From contig CP104974.1 in assembly GCA_025452255.1 (NCBI GenBank), positions 1,117,001 through 1,181,000 on the forward strand: 64,000 nt of DNA. The letters run 5' to 3'. Positions within the stretch are counted from its first letter, which is position 1; every line of letters starts with the position of its first letter. The notes beneath the pieces were generated by a model that saw only the letters and a program-made list of their open reading frames with translations, searched no databases and had not been told where the DNA came from. The position numbers and the translations under genes were made by a program. The stretch is from Devosia sp. A8/3-2 (GTDB taxonomy: Bacteria > Pseudomonadota > Alphaproteobacteria > Rhizobiales > Devosiaceae). Positions 9,372 through 19,303 of this stretch are shown piece by piece.

Positions 9372-9495
9372 GGGGCGTAAAGCTGATCTCGTGTTCAGGA
9401 GACATCTTGAATACGCCCCGCGGTCCATCATCCGCCCCCGCATGGACCGCACCTAAAAACAAGAAGCCAGTGCCCCCACCGAGCACTGGCTTTTT
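9372..9495 (+). ncRNA. candidate small RNA: two hairpins plus intrinsic terminator
   Basis: Three consecutive perfect hairpins lie in the gap between hsp20 and the hydrolase gene. GGGGCGTA (9372-9379) pairs with TACGCCCC (9412-9419). GCGGTCCAT (9420-9428) pairs with ATGGACCGC (9442-9450). GCCAGTGC (9466-9473) pairs with GCACTGGC (9483-9490) and is followed by TTTTT. No credible protein is encoded. The terminator orientation gives the strand. I could not find a clear promoter or match a known family. Confidence 0.55.
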
Positions 9496-9505
9496 GCTGT
9501 TTGCG

Positions 9506-9660
9506 TTTCTGCTTTGGACGGTCTGCAAATAGCGGTGCTCTGCGCTTCCGGCGCTCACGTACCGATGTACGCTCCGCTCCGGTTCTCGATCACCACCATT
9601 TTCGGTTCGTCCAAAGCAGAAATGCTTCCCAGCAATGGTGGTCTGCCGCTATGCAGGATG
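9506..9660. repeat. mosaic of inverted repeats before the hydrolase gene
   Basis: A perfect 15-bp inverted repeat, TTTCTGCTTTGGACG (9506-9520) against CGTCCAAAGCAGAAA (9608-9622), encloses the sequence CCGCTCCGGTTCTCGA, which recurs near 13195. ACCACCATT later pairs with AATGGTGGT. The arms interleave rather than nest. It looks like a palindromic extragenic repeat; no coding capacity is seen. Confidence 0.6.
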
Positions 9661-9683
9661 GACCAGAGAGGTGATTGTTCTCC

Positions 9684-10655
9684 ATGACCATTACTGTCGA
9701 TCCCGATGGACCCGAGCTGGTCAATATTGCATCCAATCCGGTGCCGGAGGGCGTGCGGGCGGGGTATTTCTCGACCGAAGACAAGGTGCGGTTACGCTAT
9801 GCGATCTGGCCCAAGGGGCAGGGGGCGCCGCGGGGCACAATCTGCCTCGTGCAGGGGCGGGCCGAATTCATCGAGAAATATTTCGAGACCGTCAGCGATT
9901 TCCGCAAGCGCGGCTTTGCCGTGGCGACGTTCGACTGGCGCGGGCAGGGCGGGTCGGAACGGCTGATCGGTAATCAGGGGCTGGGCTATGTCGACCGCTT
10001 CGAGGATTACTGGATCGATCTCAAGAGTTTTCATGGGCAGATCCTGCTGCCCGATTGCCCGCCGCCTTATTACACGGTGGGCCATTCCATGGGTGGGCTG
10101 GTGTGCCTCAATGCAGGCACGCGCGACCGCATGATGTTCGAGCGCATGTTCCTGTCGGCGCCCATGCTGGCGCTGGACAACCAGCCGCTGAGCATGGCGG
10201 GCATGGCGCGGGTGACCGAGACGCTGAGCTTTCTGGGGCTGGGGCAATTGCCGGTGCGCCGGGGGCGGACCGGCCGGCCTCGGAAATGAACTTTCCGGGC
10301 AATCCGCTGACCTCCGATTTGCTGCGCTATATGCGGATGGTGAACGTGCAAAATGCCCAGCCGGGGCTGGGGATCGCGTCGCCCACCATTCGCTGGGCGG
10401 CGGCGGCCATGGGGGCGATGGCGGTGGCCGGGCGGGACGATTTTCCCGGGCGGATCAAGATCCCGGTGCTGATGCTGGCGGCGGCGCGGGACGAGGTGGT
10501 ATCGACCGCGGCCATCGAGCGGCTGGGGCTGCGCATGCGCACCGGGCACCATTTGCTGGTGGGCGGCGCGCCATGAATTGTTCATGGAAAATGACGTGAT
10601 CCGCGGACAGGTGCTGGCCGCGTTCGATGCGTTTATTACGGATTTGACGGTTTAG
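9684..10655 (+). CDS. alpha/beta hydrolase, lysophospholipase/monoacylglycerol-lipase type (two frameshifts)
   Basis: Serine hydrolase of the PldB / serine-aminopeptidase-S33 class, about 323 residues. It shows FDWRGQGGSER, the nucleophile elbow GHSMGG, the acid region AAARDEVVS and the catalytic His in HELFMENDVIRGQVL. The frame breaks near 10258, where a G6 run seems reduced to G5. It breaks again near 10572, where GCGCGCC reads GCGCC. The corrected reading ends at 10655. ATG 9684 is preceded by GAGAGG. Substrate probably a lysolipid, but not determined. Confidence 0.82.
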
Positions 10656-10676
10656 GTTTTTGAAGGACCCGGCAAA

Positions 10677-10711
10677 CGGAGGTTCCCGCTTTCGCGGCAA
10701 TGACATTGTGG
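10677..10711. repeat. REP-like unit
   Basis: Contains GGAGGTTCCCGCTTTCGCGG followed by CAATGACATTGTGG, matching one arm of the inverted repeat at 4589-4668. It lies in the gap between the convergent hydrolase and hisN genes. Confidence 0.6.
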
Positions 10712-10740
10712 GTGTTGGTGGCTCGGGCCCTTAACTGGCC

Positions 10741-11530
10741 CTATGCCGCGTTGATCAATTTCAGCGCTTTTTCCAGCAGCTCCGGTGTCGCCGCTGCCAC
10801 CACGTCGCCGCCGCCGGTGGGTTCGCTGCCGTCCCAGCAGGCGATGGCGCCGCCGGCTTCGCGGATGATGGGGACCAGCGCCGCAATGTCATAGGTGTTG
10901 AGGAAGGGCTCGATGACCGAGTCCGCGTGGCCGGCGGCGAGGAGGGCGTAGCCGTAGCAATCCATGCCGAAGCGTTGCAGGCGCGTGGCAGATTCGATCG
11001 CTTGCCACTTGGTCAGCAGGGCGGGCGTGCGGAACAGGGATGGAGTGGTGGTGAAGACGCGGGATGGGGCCAATTCGGTCTGCCCGCTGGTACGGATCGG
11101 CTGGGCTTCGCCGGCGCGGCGATAGGTGGCGCGGCCGGGCACGGCCGAGAAGGTTTCCCCGATAAAGGGCTGGCTCATCAGGCCCTGCAATGGCGACCCC
11201 ATTATGGGCAAAGCCGATCAGCGTACCCCAGACGGGGGCGCCGGAAATGAAGGCGCGGGTTCCGTCGACCGGGTCGATGATCCGAGAATATTCGCTATCG
11301 CCGGTATTGCCCCATTCCTCGCCGATGATGGCGTGGTCGGGGAAGGCCTCGGCAATGACGGCGCGTATGGCGGTTTCGGCTGATTTATCGGCCTCGGTGA
11401 CAGGGTCGAAGCCCTCGGCAAGCTTATTGTCGATGGCCAAATGGGTGCGAAAGAGCGGCAGCGTGTGGCTGGCGGCGGCCTCGGCGGCAGCGAGCAGGGT
11501 GGCTTCGATTTTGGCGAGGTCGAGGGGCAT
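10741..11530 (-). CDS. hisN: histidinol-phosphatase, inositol-monophosphatase family (frameshifted)
   Basis: Mg-dependent phosphatase of about 263 residues, probably the penultimate step of histidine synthesis. Metal-site motifs are IIGEEWG, IIDPVDGTRAFISGAPVWGTLIG and NTYDIAALVPIIREAGG. One extra C near 11183 shifts the frame at VAIAG/LMSQPFIGE. The neighbours N-formylglutamate amidohydrolase and cpdR are the usual rhizobial context of HisN, which supports it over a generic IMPase. The start is ATG 11530. Confidence 0.82.
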
Positions 11531-11551
11531 AATGGGTCCGGGGCACGACCG

Positions 11552-11583
11552 CGTGGTTCGACAAGCTCACCATGCGGTCTACT
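11552..11583. repeat. dispersed 32-bp repeat, copy 2
   Basis: Plus-strand copy of the repeat at 4526-4557, differing at one base (ATGCGG for ATGAGG). It lies in the gap upstream of hisN. Confidence 0.8.
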
Positions 11584-11644
11584 GGGGGATCTTGCGGTGT
11601 TGGTAGCATGGTTCCCGCTGGCGCAGGAATGCTGCTGCTGCCGC

Positions 11645-12538
11645 CTATTCGGCGGCGGCTTTTTCGGGGAGAGGTGGGGTGCCGACAAGGGCGGGCAGGT
11701 CGAGGCCGATCAGGGCGAAGATCAGGCGTTCGAGCAGGGCTCTGGTGGCGTCAAAACCTTCGTTTTTCGCAAGTGTCACCTCGTTCATATAGAGGTGGCG
11801 GCTGATTTCGATCTGCAGGGCATGCACGCCATGTTGCGGGCGGCCATAGGAGCGGGTGGCAAAACCCCGGCATAGGGGCGGTTGCGCGCGACCTTGAGAC
11901 CGGCGCCGGCAAAGATGGTTTCCACCAGATCAATCAGGCCCGGTGCGCAGGTCGTGCCATAGCGGTCACCCAAGACGATATCAGGCGCGGCGCGTTCGGG
12001 AGTGCGGGTGATGCGGGGCATGGAATGGCAATCGATCAGCACGGCCACGCCAAAAGCGGTGATAGCCTCGCTGAGCAGCTTTTGCAGGGCTGCGTGATAG
12101 GGGTGGTAGATCCCCTCGATGCGCATGCGCGGTCATCCAGCGTCAGGCGCTCGCGGTAGATGGGTTTGTTTTCGGCCACGACGCGGGCCAGCGTGCCCAG
12201 CCCCGCCGCAACGCGGGGCGAGGTGGTGTTGAACCGGTCCGACAGGGGCTCGACGAACATGGCGGGATCGAGCTCCCGGGGTTCGCGATTGACGTCGAGA
12301 TAGGCGCGGGGAAATGGGCGCGCAGCATGGGGGCGCCCAGATGGGGCGCGCGGGCGAACAATTCATCGACCCGGGCATCCTCCGACTGGCGGATGGAAAG
12401 GTGATCGAGCCGGGTCATGGCCAGGAAGCGGTCGGGATAGATGCGGCCGGAATGGGCAGAATTGAACACTAATGGCGCCACCAGCCGTCGTGGACGGATG
12501 GTTTCGAACGCCGGCTGATCCCAATAGTCGGACCGCAC
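11645..12538 (-). CDS. N-formylglutamate amidohydrolase family protein (several frameshifts)
   Basis: Zn amidohydrolase of about 297 residues, of the class that removes formate from N-formylglutamate in histidine breakdown or acts on related formyl-amino acids. The pieces in order are VAPLVFNSAHSGRIYPDRF, FVEPLSDRFNTTSPRVAAGLGTLARVV, GIYHPYHAAL, VLIDCHSMP, DIVLGDRYGTTC and VHALQIEISRHLYMNE. The frame changes near 12315, 12130 and 11855. GTG 12538 was chosen because GGGGAG lies six bases before it. Divergent from cpdR. Confidence 0.85.
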
Positions 12539-12780
12539 TCTGGCTCCCCGCTTGTCTGGACCCAAAAGTTTGGGCGCAGCAGTGATTTGCAGCCAGTTTG
12601 GCGCTTTGTCGGAAGATTGTCCAGATTGTCACAAAATAACGAACTGGAATCGCCGGGCATTTGCCAATGTGCAAAACTCGCTTAAACATCGTGCCATATT
12701 TTATGGGGATGGCGCGGATTCGCCGCAAAGGTGCTATCGAAGGTCCGCCCTACATTCGAACCGGATGGCCGGAGACATTG

Positions 12781-13138
12781 ATGAAGCGAATTCTGCTCGC
12801 CGAAGACGATAACGACATGCGCCAGTTCCTGACGCGCTCTCAAGAACGCGGGCTATGATGTGGTGAGCTTCGACAATGGGCTATCGGCCTATGAGCGGCT
12901 GCGCGAGGAGCCGTTTGCACTGCTGCTCAGCGATATCGTGATGCCGGAAATGGACGGGATCGAGCTGGCCCGGCGAGCCACCGAACTGGACCCCGATCTG
13001 AAGGTGATGTTCATCACCGGCTTTGCCGCTGTGGCACTGAACCCCGATAGCGACGCGCCCAAGGATGCCTCGGTGCTGAGCAAGCCGTTTCATCTCAAGG
13101 ACTCGGTCAATGAGGTTGAGCGGCTGCTGGCGGCCTGA
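12781..13138 (+). CDS. cpdR: CpdR-type single-domain response regulator (frameshifted)
   Basis: About 119 residues of receiver domain only. In Caulobacter and rhizobia CpdR directs ClpXP to the cell pole for cell-cycle proteolysis when unphosphorylated. MKRILLAEDDNDMRQFL carries the acidic pocket, LLSDIVMPEMDGIEL the phospho-accepting Asp, FITGFAAVALN the switch Thr, and VLSKPFHLKD the Lys. Near 12843 the frame shifts; GCGC should probably read GCGCGC (…TRALKNAGYDVVSF). GGAG precedes ATG 12781. Confidence 0.9.
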
Positions 13139-13194
13139 GCCTGAGACCAAGCGTAAACTCTACTGCGGCGGCCGCCTGACGCGGCCTTCTCCGC

Positions 13195-13251
13195 TTCCGC
13201 TCCGGTTCTCGAAGACCATGCCAGCCGACTCGCCGAATTTCCGCATGGTCT
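13195..13251. repeat. palindromic extragenic repeat sharing a 16-bp box with 9561
   Basis: CCGCTCCGGTTCTCGA is identical to the box in the 9506-9660 element. It is followed by an inverted repeat with different arms, AGACCATG (13213-13220) and CATGGTCT (13244-13251). Intergenic, downstream of cpdR. Confidence 0.55.
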
Positions 13252-13272
13252 CAGCGACAGTTCTGACATCGT

Positions 13273-13296
13273 CCCCGCGCAAGCGGGATTTTTGTT
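13273..13296 (+). terminator. rho-independent terminator after cpdR
   Basis: CCCGC-GCAA-GCGGG followed by ATTTTTGTTTT, about 135 bases downstream of the cpdR stop. Confidence 0.6.
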
Positions 13297-13372
13297 TTGG
13301 GGGCTTGGGTGCCGTCAAAACGCGCAGACGCTTGAAAGGCCTCGGTCCGCTCGCAAAATCAAAAGGGGGAAA

Positions 13373-13447
13373 TGGTGGGAGTAACAAGGATTGAACTTGT
13401 GACCCTTCGCGTGTGAAGCGAATGCTCTCCCGCTGAGCTATACTCCC
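13373..13447 (-). tRNA. tRNA-Val (CAC)
   Basis: On the minus strand a full cloverleaf reads from acceptor GGGAGTA (13447-13441) to the encoded CCA (13375-13373). The D-arm is AGCTCAGCGGGAGAGC and the anticodon stem-loop is TTCGC-TTCACAC-GCGAA with anticodon CAC (13415-13413). The T-arm is CACAAGTTCAATCCTTGT. It reads GUG codons. Confidence 0.93.
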
Positions 13448-13477
13448 ATCGCCATGCGGCGAAAGTCTTTAGAGAGA

Positions 13478-13552
13478 TGGTGGGCGTAACAAGGATCGAA
13501 CTTGTGACCCCCTCGATGTCAACGAGGTGCTCTCCCGCTGAGCTATACGCCC
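13478..13552 (-). tRNA. tRNA-Val (GAC)
   Basis: Acceptor GGGCGTA (13552-13546) to encoded CCA (13480-13478). The anticodon stem-loop is CCTCG-TTGACAT-CGAGG with anticodon GAC (13520-13518). The T-arm differs from the neighbouring tRNA at one base. It reads GUC and GUU codons. It lies 30 bases from the CAC isoacceptor and is probably co-transcribed with it. Confidence 0.93.
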
Positions 13553-13739
13553 ATCTCTCCGGGATGGAAAAGCCGTGAAGCTAGTCCAGTGGCGCGGATA
13601 GACCATAAAACCCTGACAGGGGTCAAGAGGCTAGTTTGGGCTTTGTGGAAAGAGGGTGAGGAGGGGGCAGTTTTGCTCCCTCTGCGCGGGCCGTGTCGGG
13701 CCAGTTGACGCATGGTGGGCGCGCCCGGAGCCCAGCATG

Positions 13740-13776
13740 GATCCCGGCCTGCGCCGGGATGACATCGTGGTTGGGG
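13740..13776. repeat. REP-like unit
   Basis: GATCCCGGCCTGCGCCGGGATGACATCGTGG-type palindrome, matching the unit at 60204 in inverted orientation. It lies immediately downstream of the phosphoesterase gene. Confidence 0.65.
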
Positions 13777-13789
13777 CGAGTTGGGGGCC

Positions 13790-14587
13790 CTAGTCGTGAA
13801 CGGTGTCGATAATGGCATTGCCGTTGATAAAGTCATCGAACAGCACAGTGGTGCGGTCGGGCGTGCCGACGACGACGGCCATCTGGCCGGGGCCTTCGAG
13901 GCGGCGCAGCGGGGCTTCGGGGCGGTCGACATCGAAGCTCACCGAATAATGGCCGCCGGCCAGCGTGGTGAAGGGCAGGCCGTGCCAGATCGCGGTCGAG
14001 GTCAGATGCACATGGCCGGCGATGATCTGGCGAATATCGGGATGGGTCTTGAGGGCGGCGATGAAGGCGTCGGGCTCAAGAATGCGGATCGTGTCGGCAT
14101 GGATATGTAGGGCATTGGCATTGTGATGCAGGATGACGATGACCGGGCGGTCTTGCGCCTCGGCGAGGCGGGCGACGAGCCAGTCGATCTGGGCGGCTTC
14201 CAGCACGCCATCGACCCGGCCGGGTTCGGACGAATCAAGCAGGATGATGCGATAGCCCTTGATGTCGATCACCTTGTCGACCTTGCCGGTTTCGGCGGCG
14301 AAATGGGCGCCGAAACTGTCGAGGAAAGTCTGGCGGTCATCGTGATTACCCGTGGTGATATGCACCGGGATAGGCAGGCGGGCGATGATGGATTTGAGGC
14401 GCTCATAAGCGGCGGGATTGCCGGTATCGGCCAGATCACCGGCCAGCACGCAGAAATCGGCGTCGCCATAGCGGGCGATCACTTCGTCGACGGCGCGTTC
14501 GAGGCGCGCAGAGGTGTCGAGCGTCAGCGACAATTCGCCTTCGGGCAGCAGATGCAGGTCACTCATTACCACAAATTTCAGGGTCAT
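13790..14587 (-). CDS. metallophosphoesterase, CpdA/GpdQ class III type
   Basis: 265 residues with all five metal blocks of the calcineurin-like fold: MSDLHLL, VLAGDLADTG, TTGNHDD, VILHHN and IAGHVHL. The order and the length fit class III cyclic-nucleotide phosphodiesterases or glycerophosphodiesterases (CpdA/GpdQ). A role in cAMP turnover is possible but cannot be told from sequence. Intact; start ATG 14587. A PPOX flavoprotein gene lies upstream. Confidence 0.88.
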   Translation of the reverse strand: MTLKFVVMSDLHLLPEGELSLTLDTSARLERAVDEVIARYGDADFCVLAGDLADTGNPAAYERLKSIIARLPIPVHITTGNHDDRQTFLDSFGAHFAAETGKVDKVIDIKGYRIILLDSSEPGRVDGVLEAAQIDWLVARLAEAQDRPVIVILHHNANALHIHADTIRILEPDAFIAALKTHPDIRQIIAGHVHLTSTAIWHGLPFTTLAGGHYSVSFDVDRPEAPLRRLEGPGQMAVVVGTPDRTTVLFDDFINGNAIIDTVHD

Positions 14588-14671
14588 TCTTTTGGGCCTT
14601 TGGGTCGGTTTGGCGACCTCGTAGCGGGGAGGATGACTGGGGCGTGACAGTGGCGGGCTTTCGGTGGCCGC

Positions 14672-15286
14672 CTACCACATGGTCTGTTTCGCCCGTTCCG
14701 GCCAAGCCTCGGTCATAGGCACGGCCGCCGACCCGGTTGTCGGTCATGGCGGCGAGGATGTCGCCGGGGCTGGGCAAGGATTTGGGGTCGAGATGGCGCG
14801 CCGGGTTCCACAGCTCGGAGCGGATGATGGCGCGGGCACATTGGAAATAGAGTTCGTCTATGGCCATGACGATGACCGAGCGGGGCGGCTTGCCATCCAC
14901 AGCGAAACTCTCGAGCAGAGCGGGATCGACGCTGAGATGGGCCCGGCCATTGGCGCGGAACGTGGTGCCCGAGCCGGGTAGCAGGAACAAGAAGGCGACG
15001 CGGGGATCGCGCACGATATTGCGCAGCGAATCGATGCGGTTATTGCCGCGGCGGTCGGGCATCATCAGGGTTTTGTCGTCGTGAATACGCACAAAGCCGG
15101 GCTGGTCGCCGCGGGGGAGCAATCAATGCCTTCGGGGCCCACGGTAGCCAGAGCGGCGAAAGGGCTGGCCTCGATCAAGCGCCGGTATTGCGGGGTCATG
15201 GCGTGAGCCACCTTGACCGTGGAGGCGGCGACGGGGGCGGGGGCATAGAGCGCTTCAAGTTCGGCAATGGTGCGGATGATGGTCAT
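14672..15286 (-). CDS. pyridoxamine 5'-phosphate oxidase-family (MSMEG_1061-type) flavoprotein (two frameshifts)
   Basis: FMN-binding split-barrel protein of about 205 residues. The order [77 protein letters not shown] and [13 protein letters not shown] is typical of the MSMEG_1061 subfamily, whose substrate is unknown. Near 15118 a C6 run reads C5. Near 14708 a second indel precedes [11 protein letters not shown] and the stop at 14672. Divergent from msrB. Confidence 0.85.
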
Positions 15287-15392
15287 GGACTTCTCGAAAG
15301 GTCACGCCGCCTTGATGGGGCGGATGGGTGTCGGCGGGGCAAAGAAGATACTATATCTGTGCACAGTGACAGACAGACAAAAGGGGAATGCC

Positions 15393-15797
15393 ATGGATAC
15401 CCACGCCTTCAAGGTGACCCGCACCGATGCGGAATGGCGGGCCAAGCTGACGCCAGAGCAATATCAGGTGATGCGCAATCATGGCACCGAACAGCCGGGC
15501 AGTTGCGCGCTGCTCTATGAAAAGCGGGCGGGAGTATTTTCCTGCGCCGGCTGCGATACGCCTTTGTTCGAATCGACGCTGAAATTCGAGAGCGGCACCG
15601 GCTGGCCCAGCTTTAACGATCCGCTGCCGGGTTCGGTGGAGACGACCACGGACCGCTCCTATGGTATGGTGCGGACAGAGGTGCATTGCGCCACCTGCGG
15701 CAGCCATCTGGGGCATGTCTTCCCCGATGGTCCGCCCCCGACCGGGCTGCGCTATTGCATCAATGGGGTGGCGTTGGAGTTTTCGCCAAAGGCATGA
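15393..15797 (+). CDS. msrB: peptide-methionine (R)-S-oxide reductase
   Basis: Repairs methionine-R-sulfoxide in proteins using thioredoxin. 134 residues with the Zn-binding pairs CAGC and CATC, the substrate region [17 protein letters not shown] and the catalytic Cys in [11 protein letters not shown]. The start ATG 15393 follows AAGGGGA. Intact. A strong terminator follows at 15819. Confidence 0.96.
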   Translation: MDTHAFKVTRTDAEWRAKLTPEQYQVMRNHGTEQPGSCALLYEKRAGVFSCAGCDTPLFESTLKFESGTGWPSFNDPLPGSVETTTDRSYGMVRTEVHCATCGSHLGHVFPDGPPPTGLRYCINGVALEFSPKA

Positions 15798-15818
15798 AAG
15801 TGCCGGGATGAGATGCGA

Positions 15819-15849
15819 AGCCCCGGGTGTGAGCCCGGGGCTTTTGTTT
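15819..15849 (+). terminator. rho-independent terminator of msrB
   Basis: AGCCCCGGG-TGTGA-GCCCGGGGCT stem followed by TTTTGTTT, 20 bases after the msrB stop. It may also serve hrpB, which ends at 15858 on the other strand. Confidence 0.85.
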
Positions 15850-15857
15850 GTCCGGGC

Positions 15858-18310
15858 TCACGTGCCTCTTGGCTTGGCCCTTGCAGTCGGCATTGCCACT
15901 GGCGGGGTCTTCCGGCCGGGGGTGGCGGGGGTAGCGGCCCTTGAGGTCCTTGGCGACATCGGCCCGGGAGCCGCTCCAGAAGCCGGGCAGGTCGCGGGTG
16001 GTCTGGATCGGACGGTGGGCCGGCGACAGCAGAATCAGCAGCAGCCGGATGCGGCCGTTGGCGATGGTGGGGTGGCGGGTCAGGCCGAACAGTTCTCGGA
16101 CGCGAATCTCGATCGCCGGGCCGCCTTCGGCCGAGTAGTCGATGGGGACTGCATTGCCCGTGGGGGCAGTGAAATGGCTGGGGAGCAGGGCCTCGATATC
16201 CTGACGGCGCCCATAGGGCAGCAGCAGGTCGAGCGCAGTGCGCAACTGTTCACCGGTGATTTCGGACAATCTGGTGAGGCCGAACAAGGCGGGTGCAAGC
16301 CAGTCGGCAACGCTGGATGCCGGGGCTTCGGCGGTGAGGTCGGGCCAGTCGTCGCCCGGGGTCTGGCGCAGGAAATTGGCGCGGGCACGCCACGCTTTCT
16401 GTTCGCGGCTCCGGGGCAGCAGGTCGAGACCACGGCGGGCAGCAGCCTCGGCGAGGAGCGGGGCGGCAGCTTCCGGATCTGCGACGGCGACCGGCTCGTC
16501 GGCGAGACGCAGGGCGTCGAGCTGGCGGGTGCGGCGGGCTCGGATGCTGCCGGAGGCGGCGTCGAAACTGATTGTTTCCGTCTCGGTGATGCGATGGGCG
16601 AAGAGGGTTTCTGAGGTCCGCGCGGTCAAGTCCGGCAGCGGCGCGGATGCGGGAATTGGCGGCGGCACCGGTGATGTCGGTGACGACGAGGAAGGGGGCG
16701 GCGGCGAGGGCGTCGGTTTGCTCGAGGCTGGCCCGGCGGCCATTGGCGAGGCGGAATTTTCCGCGCGGGCCGGCGGCTTGGGCGATGCGGTCGGGGAAGG
16801 CGCGGGCCGAGTGATGCCCGGCGGGGAGATTGCCGCCAGATTTGCTGCCAGCCAGTTTGGCCCAGCGCTGGGCCATGGCGCGGGCATCGCTGGCGCGTTT
16901 GGAGGGGTCACTGCGGAAACGGTCGAGGCGATGGCTGAGATCGGTGCTGTCGCCGCCCGAGCCCCGTTCGCCGATGAGGACGGCGAGTTCGGCGGCGGTT
17001 TGGGCGTCGTCTTCGGAGGCGGCAGCAACCACCATATGCGCTAGGCGCGGGTGGAACGGCAGGCGGGCGAGGGCTTTGCCGTCCGGCGTCACGCGGCCGG
17101 TTGCGTCGATCGCGTCGAGGCGTTGCAGGAGCGCGGTGGCTTCGGCCCGGGCGGGCGTGGGCGGGGCGTCGAGGAAGCGCAAAGCGCTGGGCTTGGTGAT
17201 GCCCCGTGTGGCCGTGTCGAGCGCAAAACCGGCGAGGTCCGCGGCGAGGATTTCGGGGGTGTCGAAGGGTTCGAGGGCGGCGGTCTGGCCTTCGTTCCAG
17301 AGGCGGATGGCAACGCCGGGACTGGTGCGGCCGGCGCGGCCGCGGCGCTGGTCGGCGCCGGCGCGGGAGACCCGGCGGGTTTGGAGCGTTGAGAGGCCGG
17401 TGGCGGGTTCATAGGCGGGGACACGGCGGAAACCGCTGTCGATGACGATGCGGACGCCGTTGATGGTGAGGGAGGTTTCGGCTATCGAGGTGGCGAGGAC
17501 GATCTTGCGGCGGCCGGGCTCGGCGGGGCGGATGGCGCGGTCCTGCTCGGCCGGGGTGATCTGGCCATAAAGGGGGCGATATCGGTATTGGCGGGGACGC
17601 GGGAGGCGAGGCGTTCGGCGACGCGGGTGATTTCTGCCCCGGCCGGGGAGGAAGACGAGGGCGGATCCGTCATGCTCTGCGCAGCGCTGTGAGAATGGCT
17701 GAGGTGACCTGATCTTCGAGGCGCTGGAGCGGGTCGGGTTCGGCGTAATGGGTTTCGACGGGGAAGGCGCGGCCCGAGCTTTCGATGACGGGGGCGTTGT
17801 CGAGGAGGGTCGCGACCTTTCCGCCATCGATGGTGGCGGACATGACGAGGACGCGCAGGTCGGGGCGGAGGGCTGCTGCGTCCAGCGTGAGGGCGAGGCC
17901 CAGATCGCCATCGAGGCTGCGCTCGTGGAATTCGTCGAACAGCACGGCGGCGATGCCGGTCAATTCGGGATCGTCGAGCAGCAGGCGGGTGAAGACGCCT
18001 TCGGTGACGATCTCGATGCGGGTTTTGGCGGTGACCCCGGTGTCCATGCGGACGCGGTAGCCCACGGTTTGGCCGATTTCTTCGCCGAGCAGGCGCGCCA
18101 TCTGGCCGGCGGCGGCGCGGGCGGCCGAGCGCCTTGGTTCAAGGACGATGATGCGATTGTCTTGGCGCCGGGGGCAGAGAGGAGGGCGAGGGGGACACGG
18201 GTGGTTTTGCCGGCACCCGGCGGGGCGACGAGCACGGCATAGGGGCTCTGTGCCGGGGCATTGAGCAGCGCGGGAAGGGCGTCGTCGATGGGCAGGGGCG
18301 GCAGGGACAA
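15858..18310 (-). CDS. hrpB: ATP-dependent helicase HrpB (about eight frameshifts)
   Basis: DEAH-box helicase of about 817 residues, the family's normal length; cellular role poorly known. TTG 18310 with GGAG six bases upstream begins [16 protein letters not shown]. Then come Walker [69 protein letters not shown] and QRRGRAGR, followed by the HrpB-specific C-terminus ([54 protein letters not shown]). Frame changes occur near 18150, 17685, 17640, 17570, 16615 and 15890. Each is explained by one lost G or C, or by loss of GC. Confidence 0.9.
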
Positions 18311-18435
18311 GCGAAGCTCCGGGTTAGCGGAGGCTTACCCCCACCTTAACCTTCCCTACAAGGGGGATGGCAGACTGATGGATTGCGGGCGAGCGGGGGC
18401 GCGGGGTAGCCTGCCCGGGTATTCAGGAGTGCGGC

Positions 18436-19299
18436 ATGAGCAATATCAGGATTGGCAATGAGCATCTGAGCGTCGAGGTGTCAGCGCTTGGGGCCGAGAT
18501 GCAGACGTTGACGACGCGGGATGGGCGGGATTGGCTGTGGAACGGGGATGCCGCGTTCTGGACCGGGCGGTCGCCGATTCTGTTTCCGATCGTGGGCAAG
18601 GCGCCTGATGATCATATCAGCATCGAGGGCGTGCGCTATCCGATGCCTCAACATGGCTTCGCGCGGCGTGGTGAATTCACGCTGGTTGCGAGCGGGGACG
18701 ATTTCTGCCGGCTCGAGCTGGCGGCCGGGCAGGCGACGCGCTCTGATCTATCCGTTCGATTTCCTGTTGAGCGTGGAGCATCGCGTCGAAGGCGCGGCTG
18801 TTTTGGTGACGGCGGAAGTGACCAACAGGGACACAAAGCCCATGCCGTTCGGGATCGGGTTTCATCCGGCTTTCCTGTGGCCGCTGCCGGGGTGCGAGGG
18901 GCAGGATCACACGATCCGGCTCGATAGCGGCGGGGCGCCGGCATTGGCGCGGCTGGAGGGCGGACTGGTCGATCCGTCGCCGCGGCCATCGCCATTTGTG
19001 GATGGCGTGCTGGCGCTGGAGCGGGGCAGGTTTACCGGCGACACGATGATCTTTTGGAGGGTGCCGGGAGCGGGCTGCGCTATGGCGCCGAGGGGGCGGA
19101 AGTGCACCTGACTCGGGAGAATCTGCCGAACTCGGCATTCTGGACCAAGCAGGCGGATGCCCCGTTTATCTGCACGGAACCCCGGCACGGAACGGCGGCG
19201 GCAGTGGAGCGCGGAGATGGGATTGAGGCGCGGCCATCGACGGTGGTGTTGGGGCCGGGGGCGACGGGGCGGTATGGGTTTAAGGCGGAGTTGGGGTAG
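18436..19299 (+). CDS. aldose 1-epimerase family protein (LacX-like, two frameshifts)
   Basis: About 288 residues of the galactose-mutarotase fold acting on sugar hemiacetals. It begins MSNIRIGNEHLSVEVSALGAEM with AGGAG upstream. It carries SPILFPIVGKAPDD, MPQHGFARRGEF and the catalytic-region GIGFHPAFLWPL. The frame changes near 18743 and near 19058, and the reading then continues to the end at 19299. Substrate unknown. Confidence 0.85.
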
Positions 19300-19303
19300 C
19301 CGG

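Noticed and set aside
12566..12780. CtrA or other cell-cycle site upstream of cpdR
   Set aside because: No TTAA-N7-TTAA or close variant was found in the divergent region.
13373..13552. tRNA genes as an integration site of a mobile element
   Set aside because: No integrase, direct repeat of the tRNA end or change in composition was seen on either side.
15858..18310. Reading hrpB as a pseudogene
   Set aside because: All helicase motifs and the HrpB C-terminus remain, total length is normal, and each break is repaired by a one- or two-base change like those in essential genes.
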